Shown: positions 8,351 through 14,721 of the stretch, one piece after another
Numbering within the stretch: position 1 is the first letter of the stretch
How the letters are laid out: the number at the start of each line of letters is the position of its first letter
NCBI GenBank assembly: GCA_016841875.1
Contig: JAENYG010000009.1
Coordinates: 62,001 to 126,000 of the forward strand
Source of the DNA: Syntrophomonas sp.
GTDB lineage: Bacteria > Bacillota > Syntrophomonadia > Syntrophomonadales > Syntrophomonadaceae
Direction: 5' to 3'
DNA: 64,000 nt
Notes under the pieces: model-generated
What the model saw: only the letters and a program-made list of their open reading frames with translations
Database searches by the model: none
Told to the model about the DNA's origin: nothing
Translations under genes and position numbers: made by a program

Positions 8351-8473
8351 TTATTTCTGCAATTTAGATAAAACCATCTGTAAAAGCCGATCAAAGGCAT
8401 CCTGACGGTTTCGATACTGTACCGGCAGCTGCCAGACATGCTTCCCCTCCAGGGGAAGATCATGAATCGCGCT
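8351..8473 (-). pseudogene. In-frame continuation of the MinD-like gene beyond TGA
   Basis: Immediately after the TGA the minus strand reads S-A-I-H-D-L-P-L-E-G-K-H-V-W-Q-L-P and continues to a TAA at 8351-8353. It is 40 codons long with protein-like composition, of the kind expected where ParA/MinD proteins have their last strand and helix. A CGA-to-TGA transition would account for the stop. A perfect 7-bp hairpin CTTCCCC-TGGA-GGGGAAG occupies 8458-8441, with its loop 22 nt past the TGA. That is within the distance range of bacterial selenocysteine insertion elements, but such a role has no family precedent here. Confidence 0.55.
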
Positions 8474-9013
8474 TCATTCTGGTATCATATCCGCTATTCC
8501 ATCTTCTTCAAAATAGTTCATTAATTCAAATAATACTTCACTGTTACTGCTCCATTCCTTAGTATTTATCATAGTGGGTATGATCAGACCGATAGTATGT
8601 TGATTTGCGGTAGCTTGAGATATCATTTTATCCAGTGAGGGGAGCGCTGCTGCTTCTTCAGACCTCAAATCTGTACAGGCAGCAATCAGGTCAACATGAT
8701 TTAGCACATTCGGGTATGCTGCCAGATCATCGTTCCCGGTGTCTACAAGAAGCAAATCATATTCTTGGAAATCAGTGGTATTAATATTTGGATCAGGCTG
8801 CATAAGGATATCGAACCCCATGTCAGTGGATGTTTTAAGGCCGTGAGGTTTATTAGCATCACTGATATCAAACCACAAGTTAAGTAAGGCGGGATTGCCT
8901 GTCTCTATGAGGATAGTTTTATATCCAAGTCTTGCGAGGCCGGCAGCCAGGTTTACTGCAATGGTAGTTTTACCCTGGGCCGGATGAGTAGATACTAGAG
9001 CAAGTGATTTCAT
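8474..9013 (-). CDS. MinD/ParA-like ATPase, reading frame ends at an in-frame TGA
   Basis: 179 residues up to the first stop. The deviant Walker A is at residues 9-17 (THPAQGKTT), with the two Lys-region residues of KGGxGKTT partly replaced. LLLVDTGNDD near 90 is the Walker B/switch region. The family uses ATP-driven dimerisation for positioning, partitioning or cofactor delivery. There are no other conserved partners next door, so its job is unknown. ATG 9013 follows TAGGAGAG. After the TGA at 8474-8476 the same frame stays open for 40 more sense codons and reads like the missing C-terminus (see 8351-8473). So this is either a gene broken by one nonsense change, or a stop that is read through. 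Confidence 0.7.
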   Translation of the reverse strand: MKSLALVSTHPAQGKTTIAVNLAAGLARLGYKTILIETGNPALLNLWFDISDANKPHGLKTSTDMGFDILMQPDPNINTTDFQEYDLLLVDTGNDDLAAYPNVLNHVDLIAACTDLRSEEAAALPSLDKMISQATANQHTIGLIIPTMINTKEWSSNSEVLFELMNYFEEDGIADMIPE

Positions 9014-9079
9014 AATTGTACTCTCCTAATACATGCTTAATTTACTAACATTTTACCATTATTTTTATTACCATGAACT

Positions 9080-9114
9080 AATAATAATAAAAGCAGCAGG
9101 CGAACCTGCTGCTT
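9080..9114 (-). terminator. Terminator downstream of the thiolase gene
   Basis: AAGCAGCAGG (9091-9100) and CCTGCTGCTT (9105-9114) form a 10-bp stem with a CGAA loop. Read on the minus strand it is followed by TTTTATTATTATT. Confidence 0.7.
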
Positions 9115-9152
9115 CAAGATTACTAAAAGATATATACGATTATCGTGGGTTA

Positions 9153-10379
9153 TTAAATATCTCTGGTCCAGAGTGAAGCCATAGCAGCACCGCCGCCTAC
9201 ACACAGGGATGCGCCACCATTAGTAACACCCAGTCTTTCCATTTCATAATAGAGGCTGACAATAATTCTTAATCCAGTACATCCAACCGGATGACCCAGA
9301 CCAATTCCGGACCCATTGTTGTTGATGTTGCCGGGTTTGTCCAGAGTACCCATATTAAGCTCAATGCCTGCTTCTTCTTTTATCATTTTGCCTACTCCGA
9401 GTACTTGCGCTGCAAAGGCCTCGTTGATTTCCCAGTAGTCAACCTGATCATAGTTCATGCCTGCCTGCTTGAGAACTTTGGGGATAGCTACAGCTGGACC
9501 CAGACCCATAACCTTGGCGTCCACACCTTCGCTGCAGATATTTACAAGTTTCATCAAGGGCTTGATTCCCAGTTCTTCAGCTTTTTTCTTGGTCATAAAT
9601 ACTGCCGCAGCAGAAGCGTCATTCAAACCGGAAGCATTGGCTGCAGTTACTACGCCGCCCTTCTTGAATGCAGGTGATAACCTGGCCATAGTTTCCAGGC
9701 TGGCTCCACGAATGGGATGCTCGTCAGCTTCAAACAGGATCTCTTTTTTGCCTTTCTTTACCATTACCGGAAGAATTTCGCGTTTAAAACGACCGTCATC
9801 ATTGGCTGCAACTGCCCTGACGTGGCTCATGAGTGCCAACTCATCGCATTCTTCTCTGGTAATGTCGTATCTTTCAGCGATGTTTTCAGCAGTTCCACCC
9901 ATGTGGATGCCGCCGGCCAACTTACATACTAATCCATCTGACAGCATGGCATCCTGAAGTTTGCCATCGCCCATTCTGTGTCCCCATCTGGCGTTCTGGG
10001 AGAGATAAGGAATATTGCTCATGCTTTCAGTTCCCACTACTATAGCAATATCAGTTTTTCCAAGCATAAGGCTATGTGCTGCAATCTCAAGAGCACGCAT
10101 GGCTGATGCACAATTCTGGTTGACCATACTAGCAGATGACCGATCGGCTAGGCCGGATTCGATAGCTACTATACGGGCCGGACACGAACCATTACCATGG
10201 TGCAGGCACATACCCAGAACCAGTTCATCGATTGTAGATGCATCAATACCAGCTCTTTTAACAGCTTCAGCTATGGCTAATTTCGACAGATCGTTTGCTC
10301 TTACCCCCTGCAACGTTCCACCATAATCTCCGATAGGCGTTCTACACGCACTGACCATTACCACTTCGTTAATCGACAT
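9153..10379 (-). CDS. Acetyl-CoA acetyltransferase (thiolase)
   Basis: 408 residues. It condenses two acetyl-CoA to acetoacetyl-CoA or, in a butyrate oxidiser, cleaves acetoacetyl-CoA with CoA. Catalytic residues are visible: C90 in NQNCASAMR, H363 in GHPVGCTG and C393 in CVGGGAAMA, plus the NEAFA block. The frame is open from 10412, but AAAGGGGGA lies 9 nt before ATG 10379 and the family N-terminus begins there. It is monocistronic, with its own terminator at 9091-9114. Together with the acetoacetyl-CoA synthetase at 55.8 kb it points to C4 acyl-CoA metabolism. Confidence 0.93.
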   Translation of the reverse strand: MSINEVVMVSACRTPIGDYGGTLQGVRANDLSKLAIAEAVKRAGIDASTIDELVLGMCLHHGNGSCPARIVAIESGLADRSSASMVNQNCASAMRALEIAAHSLMLGKTDIAIVVGTESMSNIPYLSQNARWGHRMGDGKLQDAMLSDGLVCKLAGGIHMGGTAENIAERYDITREECDELALMSHVRAVAANDDGRFKREILPVMVKKGKKEILFEADEHPIRGASLETMARLSPAFKKGGVVTAANASGLNDASAAAVFMTKKKAEELGIKPLMKLVNICSEGVDAKVMGLGPAVAIPKVLKQAGMNYDQVDYWEINEAFAAQVLGVGKMIKEEAGIELNMGTLDKPGNINNNGSGIGLGHPVGCTGLRIIVSLYYEMERLGVTNGGASLCVGGGAAMASLWTRDI

Positions 10380-10682
10380 AATTATAAATCCCCCTTTTAA
10401 CATATTTCCCATACTACCCTCAAAAAACCATTACCACTCACTCCTATAATTCGAGAGGGATAATACAAAATCCTGCCGATAAAACGTGATAAATAACGTT
10501 AATCTAATGAAAATAACGATGTAACCATAAAAGCCTCGGAAAATCGACTTTTTAAAACAACTTTCGCAGTTGACATATTGTAATAACTTGGGAACAGGCG
10601 AAAACGATGCTTTATCATGCCGGCCCCTCCGATCGCAACCTATACACCAATTGGCCATAATTAACGATGCACCTCCTGGCAC

Positions 10683-10740
10683 AGCCCCGAAACGGGACAA
10701 CTGATGTGTATTCACTTCGTTACTGCACTATTAAGGTTGC
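10683..10740 (+). repeat. Diverged copy of a two-hairpin repeat (copy 1)
   Basis: CCCC..GGG stem-loop, then ACAACTGAT, then stem GTGTA (10706-10710) / TGCAC (10724-10728) around a 13-nt loop TTCACTTCGTTAC. It matches copies at 11347 and 11416 in layout, spacing and loop sequence, while the stem differs but still pairs (one G-T wobble). The 94-residue minus-strand frame at 10431-10715 runs through this repeat and is judged spurious. Confidence 0.65.
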
Positions 10741-11120
10741 TGATACTCCCGCTGGCCGTCATTAATGACGCAGCCGGTCTCTAATTGATCAAGGCAGATT
10801 CTCTATCTAAGCATGCTTGCTCTTCAAGCTGTATTTCGGTTATAGCTGCCTGTTTACTTAATGGTAGTGAGGGCACGAACATGGAATCCACGTTATCAAT
10901 AGTGACGTAATTCTATGGAGTCACATCTGTTGCCCGGTACGGGCTCCTCAGACCAGCATCATGCTCCCCCCATCCGAGTGCGAAAGTGAATTTCTGCTTC
11001 CAGGAGCTTTATGGTCTAGGGTGATTGTCAGGCAAGTAATCAAAATATGCAGTGCTTATGGTAGGGGAATAAGATATGGTGTATAGTAGTGCAGGCAGCT
11101 GCTAATATATAATGCCATTT
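10741..11120. other. Gap without an intact gene
   Basis: Apart from the weak HsdS-like fragment at 10781-10912, I see no supported reading frame, tRNA or known RNA class here. Short palindromes are present (for example CCCGGTACGGG near 10933). The region between copy 1 and copies 2-3 of the two-hairpin repeat may be a decayed accessory segment. Confidence 0.4.
10781..10912 (-). pseudogene. Possible fragment of a type I R-M specificity/methylase C-terminus
   Basis: A 43-codon open stretch ending at TAG (10781-10783) reads ...S-L-P-L-S-K-Q-A-A-I-T-E-I-Q-L-E-E-Q-A-C-L-D-R-E. This resembles the P-L-P-P-L-x-x-Q-x-x-I-V-x-E-I-E tail common to HsdS subunits and some DNA methylases. There is no start codon and the upstream frame is stopped, so at best it is a decayed remnant. 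This is weak, composition-dependent evidence. Confidence 0.22.
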
Positions 11121-11121
11121 G

Positions 11122-11130
11122 TGTTATAAT
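11122..11130 (+). promoter_or_regulatory. Extended -10 promoter for the microprotein gene
   Basis: TGTTATAAT, a TGn-TATAAT extended -10 element, ends 34 nt before the ATG at 11165. No good -35 box is seen at 17 nt, which is typical of extended -10 promoters. Confidence 0.45.
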
Positions 11131-11164
11131 AATTTAGTGATTATCGAACGAGGAGGAAGCTCTT

Positions 11165-11269
11165 ATGGAAGAATTGTCTAAACTGGTTAGACATGACCTG
11201 CTTCGCACATTAATATGGGCTTTGATTGCCATGGGAGTTGCAGGGGCTGTATACTATCTAGTATGGTAA
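11165..11269 (+). CDS. 34-residue single-pass membrane microprotein
   Basis: A short gene not resembling any family I recognise. ATG 11165 has GAGGAGGAAGCTCTT directly upstream, and the frame ends at TAA 11267. The N-terminal dozen residues (M-E-E-L-S-K-L-V-R-H-D-L) are charged and amphipathic. The rest (residues 13-33) is a hydrophobic helix with Gly/Ala spacing (ALIAMGVAGAVYYLVW). It has its own extended -10 promoter and is followed by a GGGGG/CCCCC terminator at 11290-11311, so it is a complete transcription unit. Candidate roles (regulator of a membrane complex, small toxin) are guesses; no antitoxin RNA is evident. Confidence 0.65.
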   Translation: MEELSKLVRHDLLRTLIWALIAMGVAGAVYYLVW

Positions 11270-11289
11270 AAAATAATACCCAAATAAGT

Positions 11290-11315
11290 AAAGGGGGAAA
11301 TATCCCCCTTTAATT
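11290..11315 (+). terminator. Terminator, left copy of a duplicated hairpin
   Basis: AAAGGGGG (11290-11297) pairs with CCCCCTTT (11304-11311), loop AAATAT. A near-identical hairpin lies at 11712-11733, with a repeat-rich segment between the two. Confidence 0.75.
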
Positions 11316-11346
11316 CAGACCGATGACAAAAGTCCCCTCCGGGGAT

Positions 11347-11405
11347 CACCCCGTGCCGGGGCAACTGATGTGCCTTCATTTCATTGCGGCACCATTACGG
11401 GTGCA
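11347..11405 (+). repeat. Two-hairpin repeat, copy 2
   Basis: CCCC-GTGCC-GGGG stem-loop, then GCAACTGAT, then stem GTGCC (11370-11374) / GGCAC (11388-11392) around the 13-nt loop TTCATTTCATTGC, then GGGTGCA. It is adjacent to copy 3 in direct orientation. Confidence 0.8.
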
Positions 11406-11415
11406 CTTACAGCAC

Positions 11416-11475
11416 AACCCCGGGGTCGGGGCAACTGATGTACCTTCATTTCATTGCGGTACCACTATAGGTGCA
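11416..11475 (+). repeat. Two-hairpin repeat, copy 3
   Basis: CCCC-GGGGTC-GGGG, then GCAACTGAT, then stem GTACC (11440-11444) / GGTAC (11458-11462) around exactly the same 13-nt loop as copy 2. The G-C to A-T change at stem position 3 is compensated on both arms. Confidence 0.8.
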
Positions 11476-11585
11476 ATGTATGTTCGCAATGCTCACAGAT
11501 GATTAAGGGTGCAATTCTAAGCTCACTACGCTCGAAACAATTCGGAAGTCCTTACAGGAGCCCCATTGAGTTCGCGAAAGCTCAC

Positions 11586-11700
11586 AAATGATAAAGAAGC
11601 CCGCTCAATCAACGTACTCAAGTACGCCTCAATCGCGTGCTTCTTTGATGCCTTTATTTTCACTTCTTTTATCGGTCTGTCATATTGTCGACTTTGTTGA
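11586..11700 (-). repeat. Dispersed repeat, copy A (inverted relative to 21007-21130)
   Basis: The reverse complement reads GTCGACAATATGACAG, then AAAGAAGCACGCGATTGAGG, CGTACTTGAGTACGTTGATT and GAGCGGGCTT. The copy at 21007-21130 is the same with few substitutions. It contains the near-palindrome GTACTTGAGTAC and two GATTGAG(G)CG half-repeats, and has no coding sense. It lies between two copies of a GGGGG/CCCCC terminator. Confidence 0.75.
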
Positions 11701-11711
11701 TAATATGAATT

Positions 11712-11733
11712 AAAGGGGGAAACATCCCCCTTT
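11712..11733. terminator. Bidirectional terminator, right copy of a duplicated hairpin
   Basis: AAAGGGGG (11712-11719) pairs with CCCCCTTT (11726-11733), loop AAACAT. It matches the hairpin at 11290-11311 except at one loop base. It overlaps the stop of the NifX-like gene on the minus strand. Confidence 0.7.
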
Positions 11734-12103
11734 AATTATGGTCATGTTGGCAGTCTTGTTCATGGTCATGTCCTTCATGTGAACAAGTTTCATTGGTAGC
11801 CTGCAGGGTATTGCTCAAATAAGCACCTAAGATCTGGTCTACCGTGCCGCTTAATCCGGTAATGGTATGGATATTATTTTCCGCAAAAAGGTCACGAGCT
11901 CGTTGACCCATGCCTCCGGCAATTACCACATGAACTCCCTGCTGGTGCAAAAAGGGTGGCAGAATACCTGGTTCATGCCCGGGGTTCTGCAAAACGCTCT
12001 GATTAATAACTTTATGATCCTCAATATCATATATTACGAAGTTATCACAGTGCCCGAAATGCTGAGCAGCTTCATTACCAGTTCTAGCTATGGCTAATCT
12101 CAT
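11732..12103 (-). CDS. NifX/NafY-type dinitrogenase iron-molybdenum cofactor family protein
   Basis: 123 residues from ATG 12103. The family (NifB C-terminal/NifX/NafY-like) binds Fe-S or metal-cluster precursors; stand-alone members are widespread in anaerobes without nitrogenase. The core is typical: LAIAR at the start, HFGHCDNF around 15-22, and the GMGQRARDLF and VDQILGAYL blocks. The last 20 residues are His/Asp-rich (H-E-G-H-D-H-E-Q-D-C-Q-H-D-H), a likely metal-binding tail. The frame also has an ATG at 12112, but AGGGAG abuts that codon and is correctly spaced for 12103. It is isolated from nif genes, so the role is probably metal or redox-cofactor handling (inference). Confidence 0.8.
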   Translation of the reverse strand: MRLAIARTGNEAAQHFGHCDNFVIYDIEDHKVINQSVLQNPGHEPGILPPFLHQQGVHVVIAGGMGQRARDLFAENNIHTITGLSGTVDQILGAYLSNTLQATNETCSHEGHDHEQDCQHDHN

Positions 12104-12384
12104 ATTTTTCATCTCCCTATTGTTTATTTTGGTTAAGAAAGTTAAATTGATTTTGCGCCTCCCTGTCTAACTTATTATTTCAAGCTCAACTAGTTTTTAG
12201 TCCAAGTTCATATTATAAAAATAATGGGCATATGTCAACAACTAGTCCTTGTTTATCAATTTTTATGAGAAGGATTTTATAATTCCAATCTTAATGATAA
12301 GGTTTTATTTTGATGATTATTAAAGTACCATGATAGACATAATAAAAAATAAAATAAATTTACCGAGGTATACTGTGTGCAAGA

Positions 12385-12413
12385 TTGACATGCTGGCCAA
12401 AAATATGTTATTT
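12385..12413 (+). promoter_or_regulatory. Possible promoter upstream of thioredoxin
   Basis: TTGACA (12385-12390), a 17-nt spacer, then TTATTT (12408-12413): good -35, poor -10. The gap 12113-12484 otherwise holds nothing I can identify. Confidence 0.3.
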
Positions 12414-12484
12414 TTCGCATAAGCTGACAAGTTATGCTATGCTGAGCATATGGCAGATTCTAAAAGCTGAAGGATACTAGCTTG

Positions 12485-12577
12485 ATGATTATCGAAACTA
12501 TTGGAGGTTTAGGAGCGATACAGGAAACAGTAAGTCAAGCAATCCTGGTTGCTGGAAGATTATTTAGGAGGGATTAA
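12485..12577 (+). CDS. Possible 30-residue leader peptide
   Basis: ATG 12485 to TAA 12575-12577 encodes M-I-I-E-T-I-G-G-L-G-A-I-Q-E-T-V-S-Q-A-I... and ends in R-R-D. Its last codons are the thioredoxin ribosome binding site, so it could be a coupled leader. Its own ribosome binding site is poor and composition is unremarkable, so this may be chance. Confidence 0.25.
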   Translation: MIIETIGGLGAIQETVSQAILVAGRLFRRD

Positions 12578-12578
12578 T

Positions 12579-12905
12579 ATGGCAAGTATCAAAGATATTA
12601 CCAGCGTTAATTTTGATAAGGAAGTACTCGAATCAGACCTGCCAGTACTGATTGATTTCTGGGCCCCCTGGTGTGGACCCTGTCGTATGGTGAGTCCAGT
12701 GGTTGAAAATTTGGCAGATGAAAACCTGGGAAAAATAAATGTAGGTAAGATAAATGTTGATGAAAACCAGAGTCTGGCTATGCAGTACGGTATCAGGTCA
12801 ATACCTACTCTATCCTTCTTTAAGGGTGGCTCGGAAGTAAAAAGAGTTGTAGGAGCTCAAGGCAAAGCCCAGCTGCAAAAGGTAATCGACGAAGTTACCG
12901 GTTAA
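12579..12905 (+). CDS. trxA: Thioredoxin
   Basis: 108 residues, family-typical. Cytoplasmic protein disulphide reductase with the active site W-C-G-P-C at residues 31-35, the DFWAPWCGPC context, the cis-Pro segment S-I-P-T-L and the late GAQGKAQLQ helix. The frame is open from 12549, but TTAGGAGGGATTAAT precedes ATG 12579 and the protein then matches the family start. It is monocistronic, closed by the strong hairpin at 12923-12952. No thioredoxin reductase gene is adjacent. Confidence 0.95.
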   Translation: MASIKDITSVNFDKEVLESDLPVLIDFWAPWCGPCRMVSPVVENLADENLGKINVGKINVDENQSLAMQYGIRSIPTLSFFKGGSEVKRVVGAQGKAQLQKVIDEVTG

Positions 12906-12922
12906 CATAAACGCTTATATAT

Positions 12923-12960
12923 GATCAGGAGGATTTATTGATCCTCCTGATCTATTTTAT
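12923..12960. terminator. Strong terminator between convergent genes
   Basis: GATCAGGAGGAT (12923-12934) and ATCCTCCTGATC (12941-12952) form a perfect 12-bp stem followed by TATTTTAT. It serves trxA on the plus strand. Confidence 0.8.
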
Positions 12961-12969
12961 CACGGGTTT

Positions 12970-13116
12970 TTACTCATCATCATCTTCTTCGGAATGAGTA
13001 CAGTAATTGATTTCCTCTTCCTGAATCAGAAATTCACAACCCTGACAATCGTTTCCCATAACTGGTGTCTCACATAGTGAACAGAAAATAAAATTACCCA
13101 TAGTAACTCGTTTCAT
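12970..13116 (-). CDS. 48-residue CxxC (zinc-ribbon-like) acidic small protein
   Basis: A short gene with ATG at 13116 behind GGAGGTGCAGTTTCA and TAA at 12970-12972. It begins M-K-R-V-T-M-G-N-F-I-F, then has C12-S-L-C15, C24-Q-G-C27 and a fifth Cys near 39, and ends in an acidic run (S-E-E-D-D-D-E). Two CxxC pairs 12 residues apart suggest one bound zinc. The family looks like the small 'inhibitor of sigma-G Gin'/zinc-ribbon peptides of Firmicutes in size only; I cannot assign it. It starts 33 bp after the 3' end of rarA on the same strand, so it may be the last gene of a rarA transcript. Confidence 0.7.
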   Translation of the reverse strand: MKRVTMGNFIFCSLCETPVMGNDCQGCEFLIQEEEINYCTHSEEDDDE

Positions 13117-13148
13117 TGAAACTGCACCTCCATCTTTTTGCTGCTGAA

Positions 13149-14465
13149 TTACTGATCTTTTCGCGAGGCTGCTTTATCCAGGAACTTCTTGATTCTAATT
13201 TCGTAGCCCTCGCTGCCAGCCTCATAAAATACTGTTTCGCCAAGGTCTTCAGGGAGATAGCTCTGGCTAACATATCCACCGTAATTATGAGGGTACTTAT
13301 AACCCTGCCCCTTGCCTAATAGCTGCCTGGCTTGGGAATGAGAAGAATCAGCTATATGTAAAGGAACCGTAATTTTCTTGGATTCTCTTACCGCAGTATA
13401 AGCCTTTTCTATGGCCAGCAGACTGCTGTTGCTTTTGGGTGCTGTTGCCAGGTATATAGTTGCCTCAGCTAAGGGAATTCTGGCTTCAGGCATGCCGATA
13501 AGTTGAACCGCATTTGCTGCTGCATTAGCCAGGGTAAGAGCATAGGGGTCTGCCAGCCCTATATCTTCAGCAGCATGGATCACCAGGCGTCGGGCTATAA
13601 ACATGGGATCTTCACCCCCTTCCAGCATGACTGCCAGCCAGAATACGGCCGCATCAGGATCCGAACCCCGGATGCTTTTTATGAAAGCTGAGATACTGTC
13701 ATAATGACTGTCACCCTGGCGGTCATATTTTACCATCGGCCGGGAGAGAATTTTTTGCAACAGGTCAAGGTCAATTACTAAAGTACCATCTTCACTTAAA
13801 AAAGAATTCACTGCTGTTTCCAGAATGTTCAGTGCCATCCGAGCGTCCCCTTTACATGCTGCAGCAACCGCCTCTATACTGTCATTATTGATAGATATCT
13901 TTAAGTTTCCCAATCCGTGTTCTCTATCTGTAAGGGTGTTATTGATAATGGTGGTCAGGTGTTTTTCCTCCAGAGGTTCCAATATATAAAGCTTAATACG
14001 TGATAATAATGCATTATTAAGTTCGAACAGAGGATTTTCTGTAGTAGCACCAATCAACAGCAGAGTACCATCTTCAACAAAAGGCAGTAATACATCCTGC
14101 TGACTCTTGTTAAAGCGGTGGATTTCATCTACAAATAATATAGTCTTCTGCTGATAATATTTAAGCTTTTGAGATGCATCAGCAGCAATTTTTCGGATCT
14201 CATTCACTCCTGCGCTGACTGCCATGATAGATTCAAAATGGGCACTGGTCATATCGGCAATAATGCCAGCGATACTGGTTTTGCCAGTTCCGGGTGGACC
14301 GAACAGTATCATTGAGTGCAGTTGGTCCTTATCAATTAATTTTCGCAAACTGGAGCCAGGCCCTACCACATGGTCCTGTCCGATTATGTCGTCCAGATTG
14401 CGGGGGCGCATTCTATAGGCCAGAGGTGTATTAAGCTCCTTTTTCCCCAGATCAAACAAATCCAT
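13149..14465 (-). CDS. rarA: RarA/MgsA replication-associated recombination ATPase
   Basis: 438 residues. AAA+ clamp-loader-like ATPase that acts at stalled replication forks and binds single-stranded-DNA ends and SSB. Walker A GPPGTGKT is at 56-63, the Walker B/DEAH-like FVDEIHRF at about 107-114, and sensor GATTEN follows. The C-terminal tetramerisation domain has the typical YKYPHNYGGYV segment. The reading frame is open for 58 more codons upstream, but those lie in hydrophobic junk and the 26-bp tandem repeat at 14535-14656; GGAGGCAGAAAA is placed for ATG 14465. Divergent from mnmA. Confidence 0.93.
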   Translation of the reverse strand: MDLFDLGKKELNTPLAYRMRPRNLDDIIGQDHVVGPGSSLRKLIDKDQLHSMILFGPPGTGKTSIAGIIADMTSAHFESIMAVSAGVNEIRKIAADASQKLKYYQQKTILFVDEIHRFNKSQQDVLLPFVEDGTLLLIGATTENPLFELNNALLSRIKLYILEPLEEKHLTTIINNTLTDREHGLGNLKISINNDSIEAVAAACKGDARMALNILETAVNSFLSEDGTLVIDLDLLQKILSRPMVKYDRQGDSHYDSISAFIKSIRGSDPDAAVFWLAVMLEGGEDPMFIARRLVIHAAEDIGLADPYALTLANAAANAVQLIGMPEARIPLAEATIYLATAPKSNSSLLAIEKAYTAVRESKKITVPLHIADSSHSQARQLLGKGQGYKYPHNYGGYVSQSYLPEDLGETVFYEAGSEGYEIRIKKFLDKAASRKDQ

Positions 14466-14534
14466 TTTTCTGCCTCCATTAATGGCAATAATTACTGCCG
14501 TTATTATAAAACAAAAAAACAATATCCCACAAGG

Positions 14535-14656
14535 GACACAAGGGGACGTTTTTGGTGAATGACACAAGGGGACGTTTTTGGTGAATGACACAAGGGGACG
14601 TTTTTGGTGTGTCATTCTTGAAGAAGAATGACACACCAAAAACGTCCCCTTGTGTC
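14535..14656. repeat. REP-like palindrome with three tandem 26-bp units
   Basis: The unit GACACAAGGGGACGTTTTTG + GTGAAT occurs at 14535-14560 and 14561-14586. A third unit starts at 14587. The third unit is the left arm of a perfect 33-bp inverted repeat (14587-14619 / 14624-14656, loop GAAG). The sequence style (GGGGACG...TGTC) is that of repeats mobilised by Y1 (IS200-like/RAYT) transposases; none is encoded in the window. Confidence 0.85.
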
Positions 14657-14662
14657 ATATGG

Positions 14663-14692
14663 TTGTTTTCTGGGCTGGCTTGTATATATAAT
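14663..14692 (+). promoter_or_regulatory. Candidate mnmA promoter
   Basis: TTGTTT (14663-14668), an 18-nt spacer, then TATAAT (14687-14692), giving a start about 22 nt before the GTG of mnmA. It begins directly after the REP-like palindrome. Confidence 0.4.
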
Positions 14693-14721
14693 GTTACAAT
14701 GACCGGTAAAGGAGGTCTACG

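Noticed and set aside
8441-8474. SECIS element and selenocysteine in the MinD-like protein
   Set aside because: Hairpin position fits, but the family has no known selenocysteine and no catalytic need at this site; kept only as one option in the finding.
10431-10715. 94-residue minus-strand frame in the intergenic gap
   Set aside because: It runs through the two-hairpin repeat, has no ribosome binding site and no family signature; its first residues are translated repeat sequence.
11347-11475. CRISPR array or integron attC sites
   Set aside because: Only two tandem copies plus one diverged copy, no spacers of even length, no cas or integrase gene, and no GTTRRRY core.
11732-12103. Nitrogen fixation locus
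   Set aside because: The NifX-like protein is alone; no other nif gene is in the window.
14466-14639. 58-codon N-terminal extension of rarA
   Set aside because: It consists of hydrophobic filler and the tandem 26-bp repeat; the ribosome binding site and family N-terminus place the start at 14465.
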